Shown: positions 35,216-47,100 of the stretch, in pieces | Position numbering within the stretch: the stretch's first letter is position 1 | Layout of the letters: each line of letters starts with the position of its first letter | Source: Otis tarda | Lineage: Eukaryota > Chordata > Aves > Otidiformes > Otididae | DNA length: 64,000 bases | Assembly (NCBI GenBank): GCA_026413225.1 | Contig: CM048553.1 | Span: 117,124,690 to 117,188,689, forward strand | Direction: 5' to 3' | Notes under the pieces: generated by a model | Told to the model about the DNA's origin: nothing | Seen by the model: only the letters and a program-made list of their open reading frames with translations | The model's database searches: none | Made by a program: the position numbers and the translations under genes

Positions 35216-35682
35216 GGAAATCTTACAAATAATGATAGAACAAATTTCAATTCCATACATCTTTTCAGCCTTGGGTATTTTGTATCACTTTCATAGATTC
35301 TCTCTCATAACATTTTACTTTTTTATGATGAACACCATCATAGATGGTAATGTCCACATGTAAGGTGAGAGCAGGTTTTTTTTGCTCTAAGGCTTTTCAG
35401 GTGGTCTTAGATGGCTCTTTGCAGCTGGCATGAGCTGAGTTATTTTAGGACTTCTTCCTGAGAGGCTGTGAGTTGATTTGTGGACTCATGTGACAAATTC
35501 AGGGTAGGCACTAGAAGAGTATCAGCTCCAAATGCTGTAACCTCACAGCAATGCAGACAAATTACCAAGACAATAAAAAGCAGAGCCAGAGGTCAAAGTA
35601 TCCTCTCCACTATACCATCATCAACATAATTTAATGAGAGGTTTTCACACATGGATGGTATTGCAGTGACTCTCAACTCTCT
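35216..35682. other. Unassigned intergenic sequence
   Basis: No gene or clear repeat seen. Confidence 0.5.
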
Positions 35683-35794
35683 CTAAGCAACCTGATCTGG
35701 TTGGAGACGTCCCTGCTTCTTGCAGGGGGGTTGGACTAGATGAACTTTAAAGGTCCCTTCCAACCTAAACCATTCTACAGTTCTATGAATCTAT
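35683..35794 (+). mobile_element. Very short CR1 3' end
   Basis: AGCAACCTGATCTGGTTGG, CCCTGCTTCTTGCAGG, GGTTGGACTAGATGAACTTT, AAAGGTCCCTTCCAACC and a degenerate ATTCTA tail. It is collinear with the end of the CR1 at 34800-34925 but is a separate, severely 5'-truncated insertion. Confidence 0.93.
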
Positions 35795-36399
35795 TAAAAT
35801 TTGAAGGAACTTTCTCTGTTATCACATCCAGTCCATTGATAACTGGTAACTACATTACAGAATCTTTTTTAAGAGCTGACTGAAATCTGCCCAAAAAAAC
35901 CAGTTAAGTTCTTGTCCCTGCATTTCCAACTGAAAGTCACCCCAATCCCTACCAATCTGAGAGTTCATTGGTCTTCTAATTTCCAGACTAAACTTCAGAT
36001 CAGTTGATACCTGGTTTTGTGTCTGTGTTGTTCTTCTATTTTAAAATTGAGACCTCTTTTTTTTGTTAAGTCAACCCTTTCTAAGGTTACCCGCTGACTT
36101 AGTGTAGAGGCATACACAATAATTTTAAGTATATTAGCTCATGTACCTCAAATGTGACCGAAAAAAAATCACAGAATAATACTCCTTTTCTCCTGAGATA
36201 TTCCTGTATCTGCAGTCTCTGAAAACTTACAGTGTACTGCACCATTGCAGCTGATACTGGACTTGACAAATTACAATAAGAAGAGCAGAGATTGCTTCCA
36301 TAGCCCAAGCTGCAACTTTTCAAAATAATCATCCTGTTGAATACAGTTCAGTTGTCCAGCATTGATGAAGATTCATGGACCAAAAAAAGGCTAACATTT
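35795..36399. other. Unassigned intergenic sequence
   Basis: No gene or recognisable repeat. Confidence 0.5.
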
Positions 36400-37132
36400 C
36401 TACTTATGCCAAGCACAAGTAGAAATTGGGAGAGGAGCGGCTGGAGAGCAGCATCCCAGAAAGGGATCTGGGGGTGCTGGTCGACAGCAGGCCATGAGAG
36501 TCGGCAGTGTGCCCTGGCAGCCAAGAGCGCAAACCGCATCCCGAGGTGCATCAAACACAGCATAACCAGTCAGTCAAAAGATGTGATTACCCCACTGTAT
36601 TCAGTGTTGGTGCAACCTCACCTTGAGTACTGTGTGCAGTTCTGGGCCCCACCATTTCAGAAGGATGTTAAAGTTCAGAGGAGAGCAACAAAGTTGGCGA
36701 AAAGCCTGGAAGGCATGTCCTATGAGGAGTGGCTAAGGACTTTGGGCTTGTCTAGTCTGGAGACAAGGAGTGACCTCATTGCTCTCTACAGCTTCTGAGA
36801 AGGGGAAGTGAAGAGGGCAGTGCTGATCTCTCTGCCCCAGTATCCAGTAACAGGATGTGTAGGAATGGTTCAAAGCTGCATCAGGGGAGATTTAGACTGG
36901 CCATTAGGCAGCATTTCTTTATCAAGAGTGTGGTCAGACACTGGGACAAGTGTCCTAGAGAGGTGGTCAATGCCCCAAGCCTGTCAGTGTCTAAAAGGCA
37001 TTTTGGACAATGCCCTTAATAACATGCTTTAACTTTTGGTCAGCCCTGAATTGTTCAGGCAGTTGGACTAGATGATTGCCATAGGTCCCTTCCAGCTGAA
37101 CTATTCTGGTTCAGTCTAGTCTAGTCTAGTCT
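36400..37132 (+). mobile_element. CR1 LINE 3' portion with an (AGTCT)n tail
   Basis: Encodes degenerate CR1 ORF2 C-terminus: [71 protein letters not shown]. It is followed by a CR1 3' UTR with GGCAGTTGGACTAGATGATTG and AGGTCCCTTCCAGCTGAAC. The end is four AGTCT units (37113-37132) rather than the usual ATTCTATG repeats, so it belongs to a different CR1 subfamily from the copy at 33-35 kb. Confidence 0.88.
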
Positions 37133-40100
37133 GTTCCACCAGTTGCCCGGCTGAGTCTGAGCAATCATTTCTATCTGCCTAAACACTCTCTGTCATGTAC
37201 ATTTTCCCAGAAAGAAAGTCATGCTTCCCTGAAAAAACAGTCTAAAGGCAACTTCAGAGCGGCCTCGGTTGCTATGCAGAGGAACACAACAAAAGAGTAG
37301 CTCTGCCACTCCTTGTTTTGTACACGTAAAAGACGATATTTCATGCTGTCAGACAGTAACAAAACGCCTGTGTTCAGGGCAAGGATCTGCTCTGTCTTTT
37401 ACAGCTCCGCCAATCCCATAGCTCACAGCTCGGCAGGCGGCAGCTGGCACCTGGAAAGTTAAACAACCCAGCCGCACCGGAAAAGAAAAACCAAGCAGGC
37501 AGGAAACAGGAGAGCAGACATAGGTGAAAAATCTGAAGAGAGAAAGATAAGGAGAAAGCAGCTAAGTGAGATAGAGGAGGTAAAAGAAAAAAAAAAAAAA
37601 AAAAAAAGGGAGGATTATTCCTGGTGGTCACAACGGACTAAACAGCTTGAATTCGTTTAAGGAGCATGACAGGAGGCACGGAGAATCAAAACCACAGTTA
37701 ACATACACGGAAAAAAATGATGGTTCCTTTCTGAAAGCATGAACTGTTTACTTTAAGTACCAAACCCTGTTGTAAATGTACTACTCCACTCAGCCCATTC
37801 ATTTTTTTCCCCCAAGAGCCCTGGTCCTGCAAGCACTTCACAGCTGGTAAGTGATGGAATCACTCTGGTCCCAAGAGCTGTCTGGGGGTTAGGAACCCTC
37901 TTTATGACGTGCATATTTTTTTTCACAGAATATGCATTATCCATTATATAATTTAAATAACTAAATGTAATTTTGGTATATTAATGCACAGCCTCAATAC
38001 ACTACTTTCTATTGGGATCTTTTTCCACAAACCAAGTGGGAGCTTGGGCCACGGTGCAGCAAAGAACCTCTGAACAATGCAGGAAAGATTAATGAAATAA
38101 TTTAAAACAATGTGAAACATCTGCTTAAGAGCTTCATATGTATCATATTTGGATTTCAAGATTTCATTATTAGGAATATACACTGGCTTTTCCACCTCAA
38201 CACCATTTGATAAATACTGCACTTGTCTCATTGGACTGAATCGCTTGCCTAAAACAAGAAACTGTACTTTTCCAGGAAAAAAAAAAAAAACAAACCTACA
38301 CAGCTGCAGTAAAGTTACGTTTGCTTCTGTAAAAAGCAGAGGTAGGCTCTGCTGGTCTGAGCTAAAGCACGTCCTTGTCCTCCACCCCAGGTAATCCAGG
38401 AGCTGCCTGGTACTGCTGTAAAGCATTACTCAGTGTGAGGAGGGAGTGGCGGGCAGAGCTAGAGGTAAGGCAAGGTTTCGGGGGAGTCACCAAGGGGCAG
38501 CCACTGTCTCTTACACTGAGGCCACTCGGCGTGATTGTAACTCACTAGAATACTTGTGCTGACAATTATTCCCGAAAGCAAACACTCTCCCTCCCGAGAA
38601 AAGTTAGGTTGTTTTTAGACGATAATTTATTTGCTGTTAAAAGCTTATCAAGAGAATTTAGACAGATATTTGTACTTTGAGAAAAGAGCAACCTGGTGCA
38701 TGCCTCACACCTTGGAAAGTCTCTTTCCTCATCAGACACTGAAGGGCTCTGCTGCTTTTACGGTTTGAAAAGCAAAGATGAAGTTCCTCTTTGTTCTGCA
38801 GTGTCGGTGAACTCTGAACTGCTGCTGTCTCCAGAGGGAAAAAAAAATCTAATGCTCCATGGATCCTCCCGTGCAAACTGACTGCAGGGGCAGAGCTGTG
38901 GCTTGGTTACTGGAGGAGGAGTGTTTAACAGCCGCCAGGTTAAAGTGGAGGAAAGGCAGAAAGAAATTTGACTTGAGTAGTCAGTGACACAGCTACTAAC
39001 TGTGTTAGAAATAAATTAGTACTGTTTGACATTTATTTCCTAAAATAAGGCAAATTATTTCTGTAAAATATCAACAGAAGTTTTCCATACATGGGAACTA
39101 AGTCATAATATTTTTATTATTTCTGCTTTGATTGATTAAACATGTGAAAAAAAAAAAAAGCCCCAAACTTTTTTAAGATGACTGAGGGTCTTGCAGGATG
39201 TGCAGGACATGTAGCTAACCCATGTGAAAGTTCTAAGCAACAAAATAACTAAGTTTTGGCATAATAATTTGCAGAAGAGCATCTGTCTTTCTGTGGCTAT
39301 TCAGCTGCGTGAAGAAGAGATGATTCTACTTATTCCTCCCATAAACACATAGATAACTTGAAAGGGAAATCAAGGCTAAGGATTTTTCAATTGAAATTAA
39401 ATTAGCTTTTTACTCCACCATATCAGCATTTAAAAATGCCAGATAGTTGTAAATATATGTATTTATTAACACCTCGTTAACAGTGCATTGGATAAGCAAC
39501 CAAAAACTGTTTCAGAATTCCAGGGAGCTAACTTGCAGATGACACAAATCAAGGTTCTTCTCTTTCAGCCTTTTGATGTAAAGAAATGCTTTCAAGTTAC
39601 GCTTAACCATCGGGCGAGGAAACGTAATATACAGCTAGAATCAGAATCACCAAATTAAAAGTAGCGTAATAGGGAGACTCTCCAAGACATTTATCTCAAA
39701 CAGGAATTACTACAAGAGAATTTCACAGTACTTTTACTAACATTAGCCTTGAGATACCAAAGAAGATCCTCAGATGATCTCGGGGTATATTCTTGTGCAA
39801 ACATACACATTTCTGTTTGGTTACATAGTGATCAATCCAGAGCAGTGACGGAACCAAGAACAGGAAAACCCTTAATACTGTGCATTCCATGTATATTGGC
39901 TTCTTTGTTTCTGTCCTTTGTTTTCTTTAAGTTACGAAAATTATATTAATGCAAGGGTATCGACAAACTCTGTAAATTGTGATATTCTAGGTAAATAACA
40001 CAAATAGATATATGTAACTTCAGAGCAAATTGTGAAATAAAACTGTTTCACTTGTGATCCCCATGTAAATTATAATTGTTGCAACTGATGTCACGCGCAA

Positions 40101-40600
40101 TGTGAAATTATTTAACGTGCACTGTTACAGCACGTAATTAGGGGACATAAAGTAATTGGAAAGACTTCCCTTGCCAAGCCCTGACAGTATTACACACAGT
40201 ATCCTAACCCGCCGCTCCAGAAATTATTTATGACAATTGAATGTGATTTTAGAAAGATTAATTAGGTAAGTGCCTCAAAGAAGAGAGGATGTACGGAAAG
40301 TATATTTAATTGTTTCGCCATCATGAAGAATCAGTTATGCCTTTGTAAGCACCAATTAATCTGGTGTATGCAGGAAAGATCTCTGCCAGATAAGAGTAGG
40401 AAGAATATGGCTCGGAGCATATTAAAAAGAAGATTAAAAGGAAGGTTATGCTAAAACCACTCACGATTTTATTTTCCTATGAGACTGTATTCCTCCCTAT
40501 CAATTACTCGTTACTTTATCGTTTTGTTGTCATAGTTCCTTTGCATGCCTCCTACACGCTCCAACTCGCTTTTTTTTCCGAAGGAGGGAATAAAAAAAAT
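37133..40600. other. Intergenic sequence upstream of DSG2
   Basis: No exon recognised. It includes a purine-rich tract on the + strand at about 37500-37612 ending in an A-run, and an A/T-rich block at 40080-40330 dense in homeodomain-type words (see findings). Confidence 0.55.
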
Positions 40601-41170
40601 AAAACTCTGGAAGCCCCAGGGAAATGGCGGCCCGCCCGACGGGCTGCACCGCCACCTCCCTCGCGGCCCTCAACGGCCTCCCGCGGGCGCGGCTCGGCTC
40701 GGCTCGGCTCGGGGGAGCGGTGGACGGGGCTTCCCGCTGAGGGCCGGGCCGGGCGGGGCCGGGGGCTGGAGCCGGGGCTGGGGTTGGGGCGGGCCGGGCG
40801 CCACCTGCCCGCTAGCGTCGCGGCGCGGCGGCGGCTCCCCGCCCGGCACACTCCACCCACCCACGGCTACTTGTGAGCCCCTCGACGGGGCTGCCGCCAT
40901 TTCGCCTCGCAGGCGGCCCGAGAAGGTGACCCGGTCCCGGGCAGAGCGGCTATGTCGGGGGGCCCTGCCGCGGCGGTCCGGCTGCTGGCGCTGTTGGTGA
41001 GTCCGGGCCCCGACGGGGCGCGCCTGATCGCTGGGGGCCCCCGGTACCGGGGCCGGGGGGACTGCGCTACTTTGTAGCGGGCAGGCGGGAAGGGGGACGT
41101 TGCGCGGAGCTGTGCGGGAAGGCAGCGCGGGTGCGGGGGAGAGCGCTTCGCATCGGGGCTCGGCAGCCCT
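40601..41170. promoter_or_regulatory. DSG2: CpG island spanning the DSG2 start
   Basis: An abrupt switch to GC-rich, CpG-dense sequence (GGCGGCCCGCCCGACGGGC, GTCGCGGCGCGGCGGCGGC and so on) surrounding the first coding exon. It contains four tandem GGCTC units near 40690. There is no obvious TATA box. This suits the broad expression known for DSG2; the transcription start is probably within 40650-40930, which is an inference. Confidence 0.85.
40952..40996 (+). CDS. DSG2: DSG2 exon 1: start codon and signal peptide
   Basis: 15 codons ([15 protein letters not shown]) then a GTGAGT donor. G at -3. It lies inside the CpG island. Confidence 0.88.
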
Positions 41171-44100
41171 CCCGCTGCCGGCTGCTTGTGACTGGGAAAG
41201 GGTTTTTCTCCCATTCTTCGGAAAATAGGTAAAAGCGATCACTGTTTGCCGTCCGAAAGGAGGTGTAGGTAGGAGAACCCAGTAAGAGCGGTATCTCGAA
41301 TGGGTGGGGTTTTTTGTGGCGCCAGGAGGAACAGGAACGCGGTGAGGAGTTCATGCGGTTGCCGTCTTCGTGCTCAGACTATTATCTGTATTAATAAACT
41401 GCATTACATCTTTTGCCAGGAGGGAAGATGGAACATAAAGTGTGATTTAATGGAATTTTTATTGCCTTAGAGAAACGACACAAAATTCTTAACAGTCCAA
41501 GGCACTTCAGGCTTTCTTCTTCGCAGCCCTCGCTCTTTTTTAGCCGTCAGACTTTAGACCTACCATCCTGTGAAATACCTTTTCAGGCTAAAAGCAAGGA
41601 GTGTTTTATAACGGCGACCAAAACGCCTGGTTTGTTTGATTTGGACTGATGCTTCCTAGCTGTTTTCTAGGTATTTTACAGGAAGCTCTCCTCCATATCT
41701 GCGGCATTGTTCTTTAGCTCTTCACCTTTCCAGGCTGGCAAAATGCCTGCGGAAGTCGGGCCGCCGCTCAGATGAAGGCAAGGGTGGAGGCCAGGCCATG
41801 GGCTGCGCCGGGGAGCTGGACAGGGTTCAGTAACGGCACGTTGCGTGATCAGACTGGCAGGTGCTGTAGCTTGCTCCCTCAGCTCGAGATCCTGCAAAAT
41901 CAGATTTGTTAGCTGGAGACCTGCTGCCCGATAACTTTAATGTAGAGTTGTGGCTGGCCACAAGTCGGACAGCAACAGTTAACCCCATTCTTTGCAGCAA
42001 GCGGGGATTTATGGTTTGGTTGGAAAATATTTTATCCTTGTTTTGCCCAAAAGAGCAATGGGAAACATGTGGAGTGCTACTTGTACCAAAGTTTTTAATT
42101 CCTGAAGCCACACCGTCGTCTGTTTTGCTGGGCTTGCACTGACTCAGGATGCTGTTGGTTTTGCCTGAAGAAAAGCGGAAAATTATTTTCCTCAATTCTC
42201 AGTCTCAGCTAAAGCTGGGGCAGGGTGCGATATACTGAGAGTGAACTTGGTTTGGTGCCTAAATGCCTTGTTATCAGACAGTACATTAGAGCAAATAAAG
42301 CTGCCTTAATTGGTTGATGTCAGGAGAGAGAGGTGCTGTTGGGTTTTGTCTTTTTTGTTTGGTGGGGTTTTTTGTTTGTTTTTTTTTTTTTCCCTGATGC
42401 GGACAGAGCCATTTGTGTGGCAGAAGTCTAGTTGCTTCTTGGAGAGTGACAGATTAGGGTTATTTGTATCTTATGACATGCAAAGATCATGCTGATAACT
42501 TCAAAACGTTAAGAAACTGCTGACAAACAAAATCAGTCTGAAAGAAGTGTCTTCCCAAAGCATCTTCTACCTTGGAAATATCCAGCACTGTAAGTTCTTC
42601 CTCCCTCTGTTTTTCCCAGAAGTATCTGTTGGTCATCTGCACTCCCTCCCTGCCTGCAGGCTGCATCCCTGTATCCTCATCCCTGAGTACCTCGCAGAGG
42701 TCACAGCAGCTTTCCCCATGTCCCTGCCTCTGACCCTTTTCCAGGGATGTCCGGGCGTTCCAGACGATAACACACCCGTAGGGTTGGGCTTGACTTGGCG
42801 GGTGTCCAGGGCACACACCCAGAGCCATGGGCCTGCCGGGCGGGTACGGCTATCGAGGATTATTAGGCTGGGAGGTTTCTCAGTCGTTTCTGAAGGGGAT
42901 GGACAATCACATCTTCAAGAGAGGAAAGAAGAGTTGACAGATGTATGAATCTTACTATGTGAGGAACAAAACTTATTTTTTCTCTGAATGTCTTCTCAGA
43001 TTGTACTTCCTTGATGTTTGGAATGTTAGACTTGGGCTGGATATGATAAAATTCAGTCCAGAATACATTAGATTACTATTGTCATGTCAGTGCCAGCAGC
43101 AATTACTTTTCAAAATTCAGAGAAACAAGTTAAATTTAAAAACAAAACATGATGCTTAATTTTAGAAAGAGGAAAGGTGAGATAATTCAAAGCAGCCTAG
43201 CTTCTATTGCCAGTGATGTGTTGAAAGATAGTAAAAATATTTACAAGCATCAGTGCATTGCTTGAACAACTTAATATTGTTCTAAAAAGGAGGGAAAAAA
43301 CAGCGCTGTAGGGAGATACGAAAGCAGGTGAGAAATACATAAGATCTAGTGTTTTATCCATCCTATTGAACTGAAGTGGTGTATTATTTTGGACACCACA
43401 CTTCAGAATAAAGTGAACTCAACCAGGAGACACTAGAGGAAAGCAAAAATGCAGTCTGAGTTCGGGAAATCCTGTTTATAATTCTTGAAGTGAGATTTTA
43501 CAACTGGGAACTGAGAAAAGAAAGGAGTGAGATGCATGGTAAGCTTTCATATATGTGAAAGGTAATTGTGAAGAAAAGGGAATTACACTGTCTGATGAGA
43601 ACGTTATCAACATGACAAAGAGGTAGATTTGGTTTGAGATTAAGACATCTCCATAGAGATGTTTGAGTTTCTGTTATGGTAAATGGAGATGCAGTAGATG
43701 CGGAGTGCACCTATTTGGCTGGATCAGATTGTGCTTTTGAAGCAAATCTCCAGAGTGTGTGAATCTACTCCCTCCTACATGAAACCGCGTTGGGAGATGC
43801 ATCCGTCTGCTCATGGGTGTTTGGTCTGTGGGACCAGGCTGATTCTAGTCTGAAGTAACAACCACAAAACATGGGTTGTGTAGTGTTGGGTTCTCAGCAG
43901 CAACTGCTTTGCTGTACAAATCCTCTCATATTGGACTTACAGAGTAGACTTAGCTACAGTCAGTGGAGTTATGAGAGATACAGCAGATGTGGGCTGGCTT
44001 TGGGGTGGAGTGAACTGCTCTCTGATGTTCTTGTCTGTATTGGCCGTATTTCTGTTGAATACAACAGAAGTTAACTTAGCGTTCATTTAGACATGTACAT

Positions 44101-47100
44101 TCGTATACCTTAATCCGAAACTGAATCTCATCCGAACAGCAATATGATCAACTTGCAGAGCTAAAAATTAGGATAATAAAATTAGGATAAAAATTAACAA
44201 TGACTTCTCCATCTGTAAGATGAGCTAGGCACCACCTTAGGTTAGCTAGTGAGGCTGTGGGACCTCCATCACTCATTTGTAAGAGCAGGTTAAGCAGTTG
44301 TCAGGAAGCAGTAAGTGTAGTTCATCTTGCCCCAGGGCCAGGAGATGGACTAGTAGATAACCTTGTATGGTTTCTTCAGCCTTCTTCTCTAAGTATAGAA
44401 GATCTCTGCTGGCCCATGGTCTTCAACACCAAGCTGACTCACAGGAGGTGCAAGATCCAAATCTCCTGACATACAGCTTACATGAAAGACAACATTTCTG
44501 GGACTTACTGTTTCATAGTGTAGCAAATATGGACACATACCTTCTTGCTTACTCAATCTGCATCTTTACATTATAAAACTAAGTTGTGTGTTAAATCTGT
44601 CCTTTAGTCACTCCCTGACTATAAGTGAACATGGATTTCAGCAAGAGCAGCCTTGCACTCCCTGTACTTGGCAGTCACTCCCTTCTTTCCCCTGCCCTCT
44701 TGCTGGCTCCTGCTGCTTGCCTGTAGTTTTTCATTCCATTTCTGTTACTGCAGGCCTCAGGTTTTCCATATCATTATCTGTAACCATCCAGTTTTCTTCT
44801 GACAATGCCTTCTCAGCTCTGTGTCATCAACAGCTGTCATCGGTAGATGTCTATTTTTTGTGCCAAGGCTATGATCCACCTCAAATGACAGACAGGACTT
44901 TCCTGCTCTTACTGAGCCATTTAATAGAAGGCAGCTGTAGGATATTAAAAAAAAAACAGGGAAATTCAGAATTCAGCACCTGTTGGATATGTGACTTTTC
45001 ACTTGTCCTTGAAGAAAATGTCATTGAAAAGTGCTTTTGCCTTTGTAAAATTTTTGGAACCTTTAAAAATTTTCAATAAAAATGCAAGATCCCTTTATAT
45101 ATTTATTCCATAAGTATTTGAGCATTTGGTAAATAATATTGCCATTCTTAAACACCTTCTCTAAATATCTTAGAAGTCCCTTATGAGATTATTTGTAGAC
45201 TATGGATGGAAAAGTAAAAGAGCAAAAGTATTTTTTACTGTTTTAGCAATAAAACAGAGTGTTTTGAGGCTACTTTGCTACTAAGCAAACAAATTGATTT
45301 TTATTTTTAGTTATCTTAATGAAAGACCTTCTGTTTATAATGACTGATGGGATTTTCTCCGCTTTCTTGATTTGCATCTCAGTGGAAGACCTGCTTATTC
45401 TCGAACTTCAGGCACTTTTGTTTATACTGTGGTTCTCAGGTTTCCAGTACAAGGAAACTTCTCATCTTGTGCCTGTTGTTTCCATTCAGTATTGAGACAG
45501 AAATACCTTTCCCTTCAGTTTACTGGTAAGAACAAGCAAGAATGTTCATAATGACATCTTGACAACTATTCACCTTCCAAAAGAGTTGCAGCTTCTGTTG
45601 GAAAATCTTGACTGTAAACCAGAATTTTCCTGTCTCTCTTTTTAGTACAATCTCATTAATCATAAAAATAAACTTGAAAAATCTATATAACTAATAAAAA
45701 CAAGATTAAGAATATTCGTTAAAACAGCTTGGTCAAAGGTGTAGGATCCTGTAGCCATCACAGTGCATATTATTTAGGGAACTTGGTGCTTGCTGATTTT
45801 TGTCTTCAGAATATATACATTGGGAAAATTGCCCTTTGAAAAACAGTTTTGTTGTGCAAGTCGAAACAGCAGTCTGCTACATTACTCAGCCCCGTCCGCT
45901 GCATTGCTGCATTGTGTGGGAAGGAGATAATGTCTTTGAAAAAAAAAAAAAAAGCTGTCATCGATATGGCAATCAAGGTTGACTCAGAGGGAGGAAGAGG
46001 GACAGCCCAGTCAACAGTCTAGAAACCAGTTAAAAAGAATGTAAAGAAATACTCGCTGACTTATTTCAGTAGGAAGTCACCTTTTCTGTGCCTGCTTTGC
46101 CTTAGGCGTTAGTATTAAAAAAAAAAATAATCACCTAAGATGCAAAATGTAGGTAGACGTAATAATTCTTAAGAACATTAAAAGTATTCTCTGCCTATAC
46201 AAAGCTCAAAAGGTCTATTTGTGAGTTTCACATGTTCTAGTAACCTACTTTTTGTTGTTGTTTTTCCCAGTGCCTACATTTTTGCACTATTTGGGGGTTT
46301 TTGTTACTTGCGTAGTCTTTGGTGCACAGAAAATGAACATAAACACAAGAGTCCCTGGTAATTTGGCTGATGGCTCCGGTTCCTTCCATCTAGCATGGTG
46401 TTTAAGGGCACAGGTAGCTGTCCTGGGCTGTCCTGGTGCATGAGGAGAAGGGCAGTTCCAATACTGGATGTTGGCATGTAAGGTTTTGCTTGCTAGCATG
46501 CAGGTGTCTCTGCCGTGTTTAGGTCCAGGATGTATGGATGACATTTATCCTCCCAGCAAGGCACTAAGAAGAGGGCTGCGTCTGTCATTTATGCTTCAGC
46601 AAATGTTTTTATTAGTCCTTGCTTTGAAACGTTACCTAACCTGTGATGTTCTCTGATGTGATGGGTAACCCACCACAGCCTGAATAATCCATCATTTACT
46701 GAGAAGAGGGAGCTTCTCCAGGGTGCTGCTGGCCGCCTACACTTAGCTCAATGGAAGGCAAATTTCCATTGTTTTGGAATACTGAAGCATTATTCAGTAC
46801 TAAATATGATTGTTTAAAAATGACTGTGAAGTCTGCATTTATTTAAAAAAAAAATTAATTGCTTATTATCTGTTTCCTACTGGGATAAAAGTGCAAAACT
46901 TAATAATTAAATAATTATAGTGTATGTTTTTAATCTGAATGGTTATGGGTAAATTTTTCAGAAGCTACTATGAGTAAATAGTAAATATTAATTGATAGAG
47001 GTCAGGTGCCTTCTTCCTTACGGTTTTGCTGTGCTTGTGTCAGATAAGTTTTAGTACATAAAGTGACATAGAATTAATAATGATTATCATAACTTCCATT

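Noticed and set aside
40552..41242. Long open frames on both strands, up to 190 codons on the minus strand, around the DSG2 start
   Set aside because: They follow from GC-rich, stop-poor CpG-island sequence; the translations are Pro/Arg/Ala-rich low complexity with no domain.
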